Positions 1-6,171 of a DNA stretch of 6,171 nucleotides are shown in pieces. Below the pieces are notes generated by a model. It saw only the letters and a list, made by a program, of their open reading frames with translations, made no database searches and was not told the origin of the DNA. The DNA is taken from positions 1-6,171 of the forward strand of contig JASHZU010000348.1 in assembly GCA_030042375.1 (NCBI GenBank), read 5' to 3'. Origin of the DNA: Verrucomicrobiia bacterium (GTDB lineage Bacteria; Verrucomicrobiota; Verrucomicrobiae; Limisphaerales; UBA11358). The position numbers and the translations under genes were made by a program. Within the stretch, counting starts at the first letter, position 1; each line of letters starts with the position of its first letter.

Positions 1-361
1 GACTGCGCTTATGCGCGTGCAATGCCTTGAGGACGGCCGTCGTAAAACTGCCGGACGAACCGAGCCCCGTGCCGGCCGGGATATCGGCCATCGAAGTGAT
101 TTCCAGAAAGTGGCCGTCCATGCCAACGAGCGCGAAGGCTTCGCGGAGGATGGGATGCTTCAGGTCGGAGGCGTTCGCGACGCGCTCGAGTTCCGAATAC
201 TTTGCGAGCAAATCCACGACGAAGGTGTCATGCAGCGTGATGTAAACGTATTTATCAATCGCCGCGGCGATGAGGAAACCGCCGAACTTTTCGTAATACG
301 ATGGCAAATCCGTGCCGCCGCCGCCAAGCGTGACACGAAGGGGAGAGCGCGAGATAATCAT
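1..361 (-). CDS. GHMP-family sugar kinase, heptose-7-phosphate kinase-like (N-terminal 120 residues; 3' end outside window)
   Basis: The reading frame opens at the ATG at 361-359 and runs off the left edge of the window. The protein starts MIISRSPLRVTLGGGGTDLP, the typical opening of GHMP kinases related to HddA (D-glycero-alpha-D-manno-heptose 7-phosphate 1-kinase) and some galactokinase-like enzymes. The phosphate-binding GHMP motif 2 is at about residues 95-104 (P-A-G-T-G-L-G-S-S-G), preceded by Asp93. Such enzymes transfer phosphate from ATP to a sugar or sugar phosphate in the cytoplasm. Relatives are usually about 320-350 residues, so roughly two thirds of the protein is missing. The start lies 6 bases after the stop of the upstream oxidoreductase gene, with only a weak GAGA ribosome site, so it should be co-transcribed. 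Membership of the GHMP family is seen directly. Heptose specificity is inferred from the N-terminal style and the nucleotide-sugar context. Confidence 0.87.
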   Translation of the reverse strand, partial: MIISRSPLRVTLGGGGTDLPSYYEKFGGFLIAAAIDKYVYITLHDTFVVDLLAKYSELERVANASDLKHPILREAFALVGMDGHFLEITSMADIPAGTGLGSSGSFTTAVLKALHAHKRS

Positions 362-367
362 ACATTC

Positions 368-1342
368 TCAGGGTTTTTTATAAATGGCTTCGATAATCTG
401 AAGGGTTGCGCGAACTTCGGCAAGCCCCGCGTCCGGGGTTCGCTTCAATTGAATATCTTTGTCAAATTCGATCATTTCAGTTTTCCACGATTCGTCCGGG
501 CCGGGAAATTCGTAAACTTTTGTATCGGGAATGCCCATCTCCGGCTTCATTTGGTAATGAAAAAGTTTTTCGACGCCGTAACTGCCGCCCAGGCCGTCAA
601 TGTGCAGCTTCGTGTGGCGGCCATAGATCTCGAACGAAAAAAGATTTTTCCATTCCGTGCAGCTCACATGCAGCCACGCGGTCTGGCCTTTGGCCGTTTG
701 CAAATCCAGGAAGGCGTTATCATCCACAGGCATGTTCCAAAAATAGGTGGCGACGTGGCCGTCAATTTTTTTGAACTCGCCCAAAAACCATCCGGCCAAA
801 TCAATCAAATGCACGCCCTGGTCCATCAGTTCGCCGCCGCCGGCGAGCTTTGGATCCGCGCGCCATTCCTTGTCATAGCCCACGCGTCCGCCGTGTCCGT
901 AACGTGCGCGAATGAACATCAACTCGCCCATAATGCCTGAATCAAAAATCTCCCGCGCTTTAATAAAAGCCGGATGATAGCGATGATTGAAACCCACGCG
1001 CACACAAACGCCATGCTTCTTTTCCAGCACAATCAGATGGTCGATTTCCTTCACGGAAATGCCTGCGGGCTTTTCCACAATCACATGCTTGCCCGCGCTA
1101 ATTGCCGCGGCGGAAATTTCAGCGAGAGTTGAATTAAGAGTAGCAACAATAACGGCATCCACCTGCGGATCAGCGATCGCTTCTTTAAAATCAGCCACGG
1201 CACGGCCGCCCTTCGCCAGTTCTACAAGCGCCCGCGCGCGTTCCAAATTGGTGTCGCAAGCGACGACCATCTTTGAACCTGGCGGCAGCGCGGCAAGCCG
1301 TTTTTTCCCAATCAATCCGCAGCCGATGATGGCGTAGTTCAT
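368..1342 (-). CDS. Gfo/Idh/MocA family NAD(P)-dependent sugar oxidoreductase
   Basis: A 324-residue cytoplasmic oxidoreductase of normal family length. The N-terminal Rossmann fold carries G-C-G-L-I-G at residues 7-12. The family E-K-P motif is at 90-92 (Lys91 is the expected catalytic or substrate-contacting lysine), and D-Q-G-V-H at 174-178 supplies the usual C-terminal-domain histidine. Family members oxidise or reduce a ring hydroxyl of sugars, nucleotide sugars or inositols, often at C3. The substrate here is unknown. I chose the ATG at 1342 because it forms an ATGA overlap with the TGA (1341-1339) of the preceding gene. It is also preceded at good spacing by a G-run that works as a ribosome site. 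An in-frame GTG at 1354 would add four residues and consume that site, so it is less likely. The gene is the fourth in the operon and lies just upstream of the kinase. Confidence 0.93.
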   Translation of the reverse strand: MNYAIIGCGLIGKKRLAALPPGSKMVVACDTNLERARALVELAKGGRAVADFKEAIADPQVDAVIVATLNSTLAEISAAAISAGKHVIVEKPAGISVKEIDHLIVLEKKHGVCVRVGFNHRYHPAFIKAREIFDSGIMGELMFIRARYGHGGRVGYDKEWRADPKLAGGGELMDQGVHLIDLAGWFLGEFKKIDGHVATYFWNMPVDDNAFLDLQTAKGQTAWLHVSCTEWKNLFSFEIYGRHTKLHIDGLGGSYGVEKLFHYQMKPEMGIPDTKVYEFPGPDESWKTEMIEFDKDIQLKRTPDAGLAEVRATLQIIEAIYKKP

Positions 1343-2202
1343 TTGTCCCCCCACTTTTTGCCGCGATCCTTCGGCACGATGCGGCGCAACGTATAAATGT
1401 CGCTGCTCAAATCGCCTTTAAACTCTTGCAATTTTTCCCACGGGTCCCATTGCGCGCTGATGAGCTTGCCAGTGATGCCATTGCTTTCCGCACTGGCAAG
1501 ATACACGGCCAGTTTCGCGCCGAGTTCCAGCGGCACTGCGCCTTCTTCGGCCCATTTTTTGTTTTTGGCAAAAAAATCCGCGCCAACTTTTTCCGGCCCC
1601 GCCGCCAGCACTTGCTCGACGAACCGCGTCTTCAGCGCGCCGGGCGCGATGGCATTGACATCCACATGAAACGGCTTGAGCTCTTCGGCCAGCGTCTCAG
1701 CCAACCTTACCACTGCCGCCTTGGACGCGGCGTAGGAGCTGATGTTCGGCAGGGGATTCGTCGCGCCGCCGCCGCTCAGGACAATGATTTTCCCGCAACC
1801 GGCTTTTTTGAAATGCGGAATCAACGCGCGGCATGGCAGCAAAACACCCAGGAGATTAATTTCTATCGAACGTTTCCATTCCTCTAAATTGACGGACTCC
1901 GTTGGTCCCATGGGCCCGTAAATTCCAGCATTCAGCACCAGCGCATGAATAGAGCCTAATTCGCGTAGCGCAAAAGAAACCAGTTCATTGACTTGGGCTT
2001 CGTTGGAAACGTCGCACGCCTTGGCTAAAACTTTTTGCGACGGAAATTTACGCGCCAATTCGTCACGCGTCGCGAGCAGCTCTTTCTCGCTGCGCGAGCA
2101 CAGGCACACATTCGCGCCTTCGCGCAGAAAATGTTCGGCGATCACTTTGCCGAGCCCCTGACTGCCGCCCGTGATGAGCGCATTGACGTTTTTAAGTTTC
2201 AT
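1339..2202 (-). CDS. Short-chain dehydrogenase/reductase (classical SDR) with a C-terminal extension
   Basis: A 287-residue SDR. The cofactor motif T-G-G-S-Q-G-L-G is at residues 11-18, and Ser36-Arg37 after the second strand suggests NADP(H). The structural L-N-A-G is at 90-93, and the catalytic set is Asn116, Ser143, Tyr157 and Lys161 (Y-A-A-S-K). All active-site residues are present, so it should be a working cytoplasmic oxidoreductase acting on an alcohol or ketone, presumably of a sugar intermediate. The normal fold ends near residue 250. A tail of about 37 residues follows, containing W-D-P-W, an S-D-I-Y-T-L-R-R-I segment and a basic end with K-D-R-G. The tail is unusual for classical SDRs and may mark a subfamily. 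The start at 2202 overlaps the end of the upstream gene by 11 bases, with GTGGGA upstream as a weak ribosome site. The stop overlaps the next start. The substrate is not determinable from the sequence. Confidence 0.93.
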   Translation of the reverse strand: MKLKNVNALITGGSQGLGKVIAEHFLREGANVCLCSRSEKELLATRDELARKFPSQKVLAKACDVSNEAQVNELVSFALRELGSIHALVLNAGIYGPMGPTESVNLEEWKRSIEINLLGVLLPCRALIPHFKKAGCGKIIVLSGGGATNPLPNISSYAASKAAVVRLAETLAEELKPFHVDVNAIAPGALKTRFVEQVLAAGPEKVGADFFAKNKKWAEEGAVPLELGAKLAVYLASAESNGITGKLISAQWDPWEKLQEFKGDLSSDIYTLRRIVPKDRGKKWGDK

Positions 2203-3550
2203 CGGGTTGTCCCACAGAAAAAAGCCTGGCGCCGTCGATGCTTTTCAATTCATTGGCCAGGAAACGATTGGCATCGATGAAAATTTTCCTGCGCATCAGT
2301 TTCACAACCGCCGGCCAATCCTCCTGGCGAAACTGCGGCCATTCCGTGCAAATCACAGCGGCGTCCGCGTCCATCAACGCTTCAGAAACATCGTGTGCCA
2401 GCAAAATTGAGTTCAATTCTCTCGGCAAACTTTTTACTGCCGGATCAAATGCGCTCACATTTGCGCCTGCACTTAAAAGTTTTTGGCAAAGCTCGATCGC
2501 CGCGCTGCGCCGAAGTGTGTTGGTATTCGTCGTATACGTCAGTCCGAGAACTGCAATTTTCTTCCCGCGCAAATCGCCAAGGCGCGATTGCAATTTTGCA
2601 AACGCCCAGCCGCGGTGCAAATCGTTGCTTTGTTTGATGGCGGGAATGACGGAGATTTTTTCGCCCTGCGCTTCCGCGAGTTTGGTTAGGGTCACAACAT
2701 CGCGCGCCAGCGTGCCGCCGGCGAAGGGTCCGCCCGGCCCCAGGTACGCGCGCGGACCGATGCGCGGTTCGCTTTTCAATCCCGCCGATACCTCCTTCGC
2801 ATCCGCGCCAACTTTTTCAGAGAGTCGGGCGATTTCATTGATGAAAGTAATCGAAAGCGCGAGGAACGAATTCAGCGCGTGTTTGACCATTTCTGCTGAT
2901 TCCGTCCGCATGAATAAAATCTGCTGCGTGAATGGCGCGAACAATTTCTCCAGCGCCCGCTTTTTTGCGTCGTCGCGGATTCCCACGATGACCCGTTCGG
3001 CGTTGTTGAACGAATCGATTGCCTTGCCCAATCTCAAATTTTCCGGCGAACAGGCAAAATGAAATTGCGGGAATTCTTTTTCCAGCTTTGCGCACGTGCC
3101 GACCGGCAATTGAGCAGAAATCAGTACCAGCGCCTCTTTAGGCAAATGAGCCAGGGCCTTGCGAAGATTCGCCAGGACGAATTCCACGTCCGACTCATCA
3201 TTTTCATTCACCGGCGTGTCATAGCACAACCAGAGGATGTCCGCATTGGCACAAGCGGTTTTGGAGTCGGTCGTGAACGAAAGTTTTTTTGCGGCGATGC
3301 CGGCGGCAATCAATTCATCCAGTCCCGGTTCGAGCAACGGTGCTTTGCCGGAATTTAATTTGGCGATATTCGCCTCATCAAAATCCAGTCCAACGACCTG
3401 GAAATGTTTCGCGCAGCATGCCGCTGTGACGCAGCCCAGATGCCAAAGGCCCAGGACAACAATGCGCCGGGAAGTGCGCGGGGCAAATGAAACCGGAAGC
3501 CGTTTAGGCACACCAATAGCGGGTTCCCGCGTTTGGCTTTTCCGGTTCAT
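2192..3550 (-). CDS. UDP-glucose/GDP-mannose dehydrogenase-family protein lacking the catalytic cysteine
   Basis: A 452-residue protein with the three-part layout of nucleotide-sugar dehydrogenases: an N-terminal Rossmann domain, a central helical domain and a C-terminal UDP-binding domain. Recognisable landmarks are V-L-G-L-W-H-L-G at residues 32-39, L-P-V-G-T at 148-152, S-P-E-N-L-R at 168-173, A-E-M-V-K at 219-223 with Asn227, G-P-G-G-P-F-A-G-G at 271-279, Asp284, and a C-terminal V-L-G-L-T-Y segment at about 334-339. Normal members oxidise the C6 alcohol of UDP-glucose or GDP-mannose to the acid through a cysteine thioester. Here Thr280 stands at that cysteine's position, so the usual four-electron oxidation is doubtful. 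I chose the ATG at 3550 because it overlaps the epimerase stop as ATGA. In-frame ATGs at 3568 and 3586 would extend it by 6 or 12 residues inside the upstream gene. Fold assignment is firm; activity is uncertain. Confidence 0.92.
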   Translation of the reverse strand: MNRKSQTREPAIGVPKRLPVSFAPRTSRRIVVLGLWHLGCVTAACCAKHFQVVGLDFDEANIAKLNSGKAPLLEPGLDELIAAGIAAKKLSFTTDSKTACANADILWLCYDTPVNENDESDVEFVLANLRKALAHLPKEALVLISAQLPVGTCAKLEKEFPQFHFACSPENLRLGKAIDSFNNAERVIVGIRDDAKKRALEKLFAPFTQQILFMRTESAEMVKHALNSFLALSITFINEIARLSEKVGADAKEVSAGLKSEPRIGPRAYLGPGGPFAGGTLARDVVTLTKLAEAQGEKISVIPAIKQSNDLHRGWAFAKLQSRLGDLRGKKIAVLGLTYTTNTNTLRRSAAIELCQKLLSAGANVSAFDPAVKSLPRELNSILLAHDVSEALMDADAAVICTEWPQFRQEDWPAVVKLMRRKIFIDANRFLANELKSIDGARLFSVGQPDET

Positions 3551-4518
3551 CGTCGTTCGAGCGCCCATGGATTTTCCTGCAGCCATTTGAGCGTGCGGAC
3601 GATTCCTTGTTCAATCGTCAACGTCGTTTTCCATCCGGTGGCGCGGATTTTTTTGGTATCCAGGAAGATAAACGGGTTGTCGCCCACCCAGCCGCGCTTG
3701 CCGCCGCTGTATTCCCGCGTGGGTTTGATGCCAAGTTCGGCACAAATCCAGCCGACCGAATCGTTGACTTGGCAAAATTCTTCCGTGCCCAGATTGTAGG
3801 TTTCCACGCGATGCTTCGCTTTGGCCGCCGTATTCTGCTTAATGACATGCAGCATCGCTTCGAGGCAATCGCCGATGTAGAGATACGATTTGCGCTGCGT
3901 GCCGTCGCCGAGGATTTTTAATTTTTCCGGGTTCGCCCGCAATTGCTTGTAAAAATCCAGCACATGTCCGTGCGTGTAGCGCTCGCCCAAAATGGAAACG
4001 AAGCGAAACACATAACCTTCAAAACCATAACCTTCGCAATAAGCATGGATAAATCCCTCCGCGGCGAGTTTGGACGCCGCGTAAAGGGAAGTTTGGATGG
4101 GAAATGGCGCGTTCTCCGGCGTCGGAATCGTTTCCGCCTCGCCATACACGCTGCCGGTGGAACTGAAGGCGATGCGTTTGATGTTGTTCACGCGCATGGC
4201 TTCCAGCACGTTGAAACTGGCAAACGCGTTCTGTTGAAAATCTTTTCCGGGATGTTCGAGGCCGAACCGAACGTCCGCGTTGGCGGCGAGATGGAAAACA
4301 AAATCGCATTTCTCCATTCCTTTGATGAGTGCGGGCAAATCCAGGCAATCGCCGCGAATCAACTGGAACTTCGGATTTTTCAGCGCGCTTTCGAGAAACT
4401 CATTTTGCCCGGTCGAGAAATTGTCAAAGCCCACGACCGTTTTTCCATCCCGTAAAAGCCGGTCCACAAGGTTGCTGCCGATGAAACCTGCCGCGCCGGT
4501 GACAAAGATTTTTTCCAT
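3547..4518 (-). CDS. NAD-dependent epimerase/dehydratase, extended SDR (UDP-glucose 4-epimerase-like)
   Basis: A 323-residue extended SDR that acts on nucleotide sugars in the cytoplasm. The NAD-binding motif G-A-A-G-F-I-G is at residues 8-14, and Asp32 ends the second strand, favouring NAD. The active site has the S-S-T-G-S-V-Y-G stretch at 119-126 and the Y-A-A-S-K motif with Tyr146 and Lys150. The R-K-S-Y-L-Y-I-G-D-C stretch at 209-218 is typical of the substrate-binding half of the epimerase/dehydratase family. Length and motifs are normal, so it looks active. The family includes 4-epimerases, 4,6-dehydratases and decarboxylases; overall resemblance is closest to 4-epimerases, but the exact sugar cannot be read. 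It is the first gene of the leftward unit. The start at 4518 puts the glycine motif at its usual distance from the N-terminus, although no clear ribosome site precedes it. A GGAGG about 20 bases upstream is too far away. Confidence 0.94.
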   Translation of the reverse strand: MEKIFVTGAAGFIGSNLVDRLLRDGKTVVGFDNFSTGQNEFLESALKNPKFQLIRGDCLDLPALIKGMEKCDFVFHLAANADVRFGLEHPGKDFQQNAFASFNVLEAMRVNNIKRIAFSSTGSVYGEAETIPTPENAPFPIQTSLYAASKLAAEGFIHAYCEGYGFEGYVFRFVSILGERYTHGHVLDFYKQLRANPEKLKILGDGTQRKSYLYIGDCLEAMLHVIKQNTAAKAKHRVETYNLGTEEFCQVNDSVGWICAELGIKPTREYSGGKRGWVGDNPFIFLDTKKIRATGWKTTLTIEQGIVRTLKWLQENPWALERR

Positions 4519-4759
4519 GTAAAGAAGCGAGTTTAATGCCCTCCGCCCGTCCTCGCCAGTATTTTTGGCGGGCCGGCCTGCCGGGCCCGAATTTCTTTAC
4601 AATTGGCGATAAACGGCCATGTGACATCCGTGTAACAAGCGGATTAAATTCTTGACCATGACAATAACCTGTGGGACGATGGCACCATCGCTGCACCAAC
4701 TAATTAAGTCAGAATAGACCCAGCGATGCGCAGCTATTGGATCAATCATATAGGCCAAT
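4519..4759. promoter_or_regulatory. Divergent intergenic region between the sugar operon and the S53 protease gene
   Basis: This is the only substantial non-coding stretch and must carry the promoters for both directions. Rightward, the best candidate is TTGACC at 4652-4657, 17 bases from GACGAT at 4675-4680; the -35 is good but the -10 is poor. Leftward, GTCACA (minus strand, 4625-4620) lies 18 bases from TGTAAA (4601-4596), with four of six matches in each box. These are weak consensus-based guesses, and the organism's sigma-factor preferences are unknown. A GC-rich imperfect hairpin (4570-4588) lies in the presumed leader of the leftward operon. I see no convincing small gene, RNA gene or riboswitch here. 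Confidence 0.4.
4677..4690. repeat. Perfect short inverted repeat, possible operator
   Basis: The 14-base sequence CGATGGCACCATCG consists of two 6-base arms around a 2-base centre. It lies about 70 bases upstream of the protease start and overlaps the weak rightward -10 candidate, a position where a repressor site could act. A single short palindrome can occur by chance and no second copy was noticed, so this is only a candidate. Confidence 0.25.
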
Positions 4760-6171
4760 ATGAGAGCAAAATGCTTCAGGGGGGTCATCCTTTCGTTATT
4801 CCTTTCTCTAACAGCCTCAACGATTTGGGCAGCTGATGTCCAGGTTTTGACGGGCGCAGTGCCGCAGGCGGTGGCGCAGCTATCACCCCTGGGGCAGCTC
4901 CCCGGGACGAACCAGTTAAATCTGGCCATTGCCCTGCCATGGCGGAATAAATCTGAACTCAACAGTTTGCTCGCCGAAATCTATAATCCCAAAAGTCCCA
5001 AATATCACCATTATCTGACCTCCGCGCAATTCATTGCGCAGTTCGCGCCGAGCGAAAAAGACTATCAGGACGTCATCAAATTTGCGAAAGCGAATGGCCT
5101 GGCCGTCACCGCGACTTATCCCAATCGCTGCCTCGTGGATGTCAGCGGCCCGGCGACGAATATTGAGCGGGCCTTCCATTTGAAGTTGAACGTTTATAAA
5201 CATCCCACCGAAAACCGGAATTTTTACGCGCCGACAACCAATCCCTCCGTGGATCTCACTGTGCCCATCCTTGGAATTATTGGGTTGAACAATTATGAAT
5301 TGCCGCGACCGCACCTGGTGGCCAATCGAATTGTCAAAACTCGAATCGCTTCACCTAACTCAGGTTCCGGTCCGGATGGCACGTATCGCGGGACCGATTT
5401 CCGCGCGGCGTATGTGCCTGGCGTTTCGCTGAACGGTTCGGGGCAAAAGGTCGGGCTGCTCGAGTTTGATGGGTATTCGTCCAGCGACATTAACTATTAT
5501 GAGAGTGCGGCAGGCCTGCCGAATATTCCGCTGCAAAACGTCCTGATTGATGGCGCGACGGGCGGTCCGCAGGACCCGGGCGGGGCGGACTTGGAGGTGG
5601 CGCTGGATATCGAAGTCGCCATTTCGATGGGAACAAATCTTTCACAAGTTGTTGTTTATATCGCCCCCAATGGCGCTCCTTTTGAGGATGTCCTGAACCA
5701 AATGGTCGCCGACACCCAAGTCAAGCAATTCAGTTGTTCATGGTATGTTCCCGACGGTCCCTCAGAACCGGCAGCGGATGCCATCTGGCAGGAAATGGCT
5801 GCCCAGGGACAGTCCTTTTTCAACGCATCAGGTGATAGCTGCGCCTATACCGGCCTCATTTCGTTTCCGGGAGATTCTCCGTATATCACTCAATGCGGCG
5901 GCACCACGCTGGCAACGACCGGCCCCGGCGGGGCGTGGTCGTCAGAGACCGTTTGGAATTGGGGCATTGAATACGGTCCGGAATATGACGGGGTAGGCAG
6001 CAGCGGTGGCGTGAGCACACAATATCCAATTCCCACGTGGCAAACCAATATCAGTATGACGGCTAACCAGGGCTCGACCACCATGCGCAACACGCCAGAC
6101 GTGGCCATGACGGCGGACAATGTCTATGTGCGTGCTGACGGGGATGATTGGAGTGTTGGCGGCACTAGTTG
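4760..6171 (+). CDS. Secreted S53 family (sedolisin/kumamolisin-like) serine-carboxyl endopeptidase, 3' end outside window
   Basis: The frame is open for 470 codons to the window edge. An in-frame TAG at 4751-4753 forces the start to the ATG at 4760, with TAGG just upstream as a weak ribosome site. Residues 1-25 form a signal peptide: a basic start, a hydrophobic core and W-A-A before Asp26. Residues of about 45-185 are the pro-kumamolisin activation domain, marked by N-P-K-S-P-K-Y-H-H-Y-L-T at 76-87. The peptidase domain begins near 205. Glu279 and Asp283 (E-V-A-L-D) match the catalytic Glu/Asp pair, Asp359 in A-S-G-D-S matches the oxyanion aspartate, and Ser470 in G-G-T-S is the nucleophile, right at the edge. 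Family enzymes are autoactivated, usually acid-active proteases outside the cell. Cysteines at 124, 326, 361 and 379 could form disulfides after export. Any C-terminal domain is unseen. It is transcribed away from the sugar operon, so a functional link is not implied. Confidence 0.93.
   Translation, partial: MRAKCFRGVILSLFLSLTASTIWAADVQVLTGAVPQAVAQLSPLGQLPGTNQLNLAIALPWRNKSELNSLLAEIYNPKSPKYHHYLTSAQFIAQFAPSEKDYQDVIKFAKANGLAVTATYPNRCLVDVSGPATNIERAFHLKLNVYKHPTENRNFYAPTTNPSVDLTVPILGIIGLNNYELPRPHLVANRIVKTRIASPNSGSGPDGTYRGTDFRAAYVPGVSLNGSGQKVGLLEFDGYSSSDINYYESAAGLPNIPLQNVLIDGATGGPQDPGGADLEVALDIEVAISMGTNLSQVVVYIAPNGAPFEDVLNQMVADTQVKQFSCSWYVPDGPSEPAADAIWQEMAAQGQSFFNASGDSCAYTGLISFPGDSPYITQCGGTTLATTGPGGAWSSETVWNWGIEYGPEYDGVGSSGGVSTQYPIPTWQTNISMTANQGSTTMRNTPDVAMTADNVYVRADGDDWSVGGTS

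Noticed and set aside
11..940. Long plus-strand open frame (309 codons) opposite the kinase and Gfo/Idh/MocA genes
   Set aside because: It spans two well-supported minus-strand genes and the junction between them, its translation shows no recognisable domain, and it is explained as an antisense shadow of codon bias.
2238..3062. Plus-strand open frame of 274 codons opposite the dehydrogenase-family gene
   Set aside because: It is wholly antisense to a gene with clear motifs, its composition is Ser/Arg/Ala-rich like other mirror frames, and it shows no family motif.
2192..3550. Calling this gene ugd/tuaD (UDP-glucose 6-dehydrogenase)
   Set aside because: The catalytic cysteine and two further active-site residues are replaced, so a specific symbol would overstate what the sequence supports.
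4570..4588. GC-rich hairpin considered as a Rho-independent terminator
   Set aside because: The flanking genes diverge, so no transcript needs to end here, and neither side has a proper uninterrupted T-tract directly after the stem in the right orientation.
4597..4962. Minus-strand open frame across the intergenic region and the protease signal peptide
   Set aside because: It overlaps the start of a well-supported secreted protease, shows no recognisable domain and has no convincing ribosome site, so it looks like a chance frame.
1..6171. CRISPR arrays, tRNA or rRNA genes, insertion sequences
   Set aside because: No regularly spaced direct repeats, cloverleaf-like sequence, transposase motifs or paired terminal inverted repeats were seen on reading both strands.

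Overview
The window is protein-coding almost throughout. It shows two divergent transcription units separated by about 240 bases. Several features suggest a free-living Gram-negative bacterium: moderate GC, weak or absent Shine-Dalgarno sites, stop/start overlaps, and a secreted kumamolisin-type protease beside a surface-sugar operon. Verrucomicrobiota or Acidobacteriota would fit, because S53 peptidases of this style are common there. That is a low-confidence guess from protein style, as the window holds no rRNA or other marker gene.

Left part (1-4518, minus strand): five genes read from right to left as one very compact unit. They are an extended-SDR nucleotide-sugar epimerase/dehydratase (4518-3547), a UDP-glucose/GDP-mannose dehydrogenase-family protein (3550-2192), a classical SDR oxidoreductase (2202-1339), a Gfo/Idh/MocA oxidoreductase (1342-368) and the first 120 residues of a GHMP sugar kinase resembling D-glycero-D-manno-heptose 7-phosphate kinase (361 to beyond base 1). 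Two junctions are 4-base ATGA overlaps, one is an 11-base overlap and one is a 6-base gap, so translational coupling is likely. Four NAD(P)-dependent sugar-modifying enzymes followed by a sugar-phosphate kinase suggest synthesis of an unusual activated sugar, perhaps a heptose derivative, for surface polysaccharide. No glycosyltransferase, nucleotidyltransferase or transporter lies inside the window, so the end product is not fixed by the sequence.

Middle (4519-4759): a divergent intergenic region with weak promoter candidates in both directions, a 14-base perfect inverted repeat and a GC-rich imperfect hairpin.

Right part (4760-6171, plus strand): a secreted S53 (sedolisin/kumamolisin-like) endopeptidase. 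It has a signal peptide, a full activation prodomain and a catalytic domain that runs off the window exactly at the nucleophilic serine.

The most notable observation is that the dehydrogenase-family protein keeps the fold but has lost the family's catalytic cysteine and two other active-site residues. It also has Trp in place of the middle glycine of its nucleotide-binding loop. It is therefore unlikely to be an ordinary UDP-glucose or GDP-mannose dehydrogenase.
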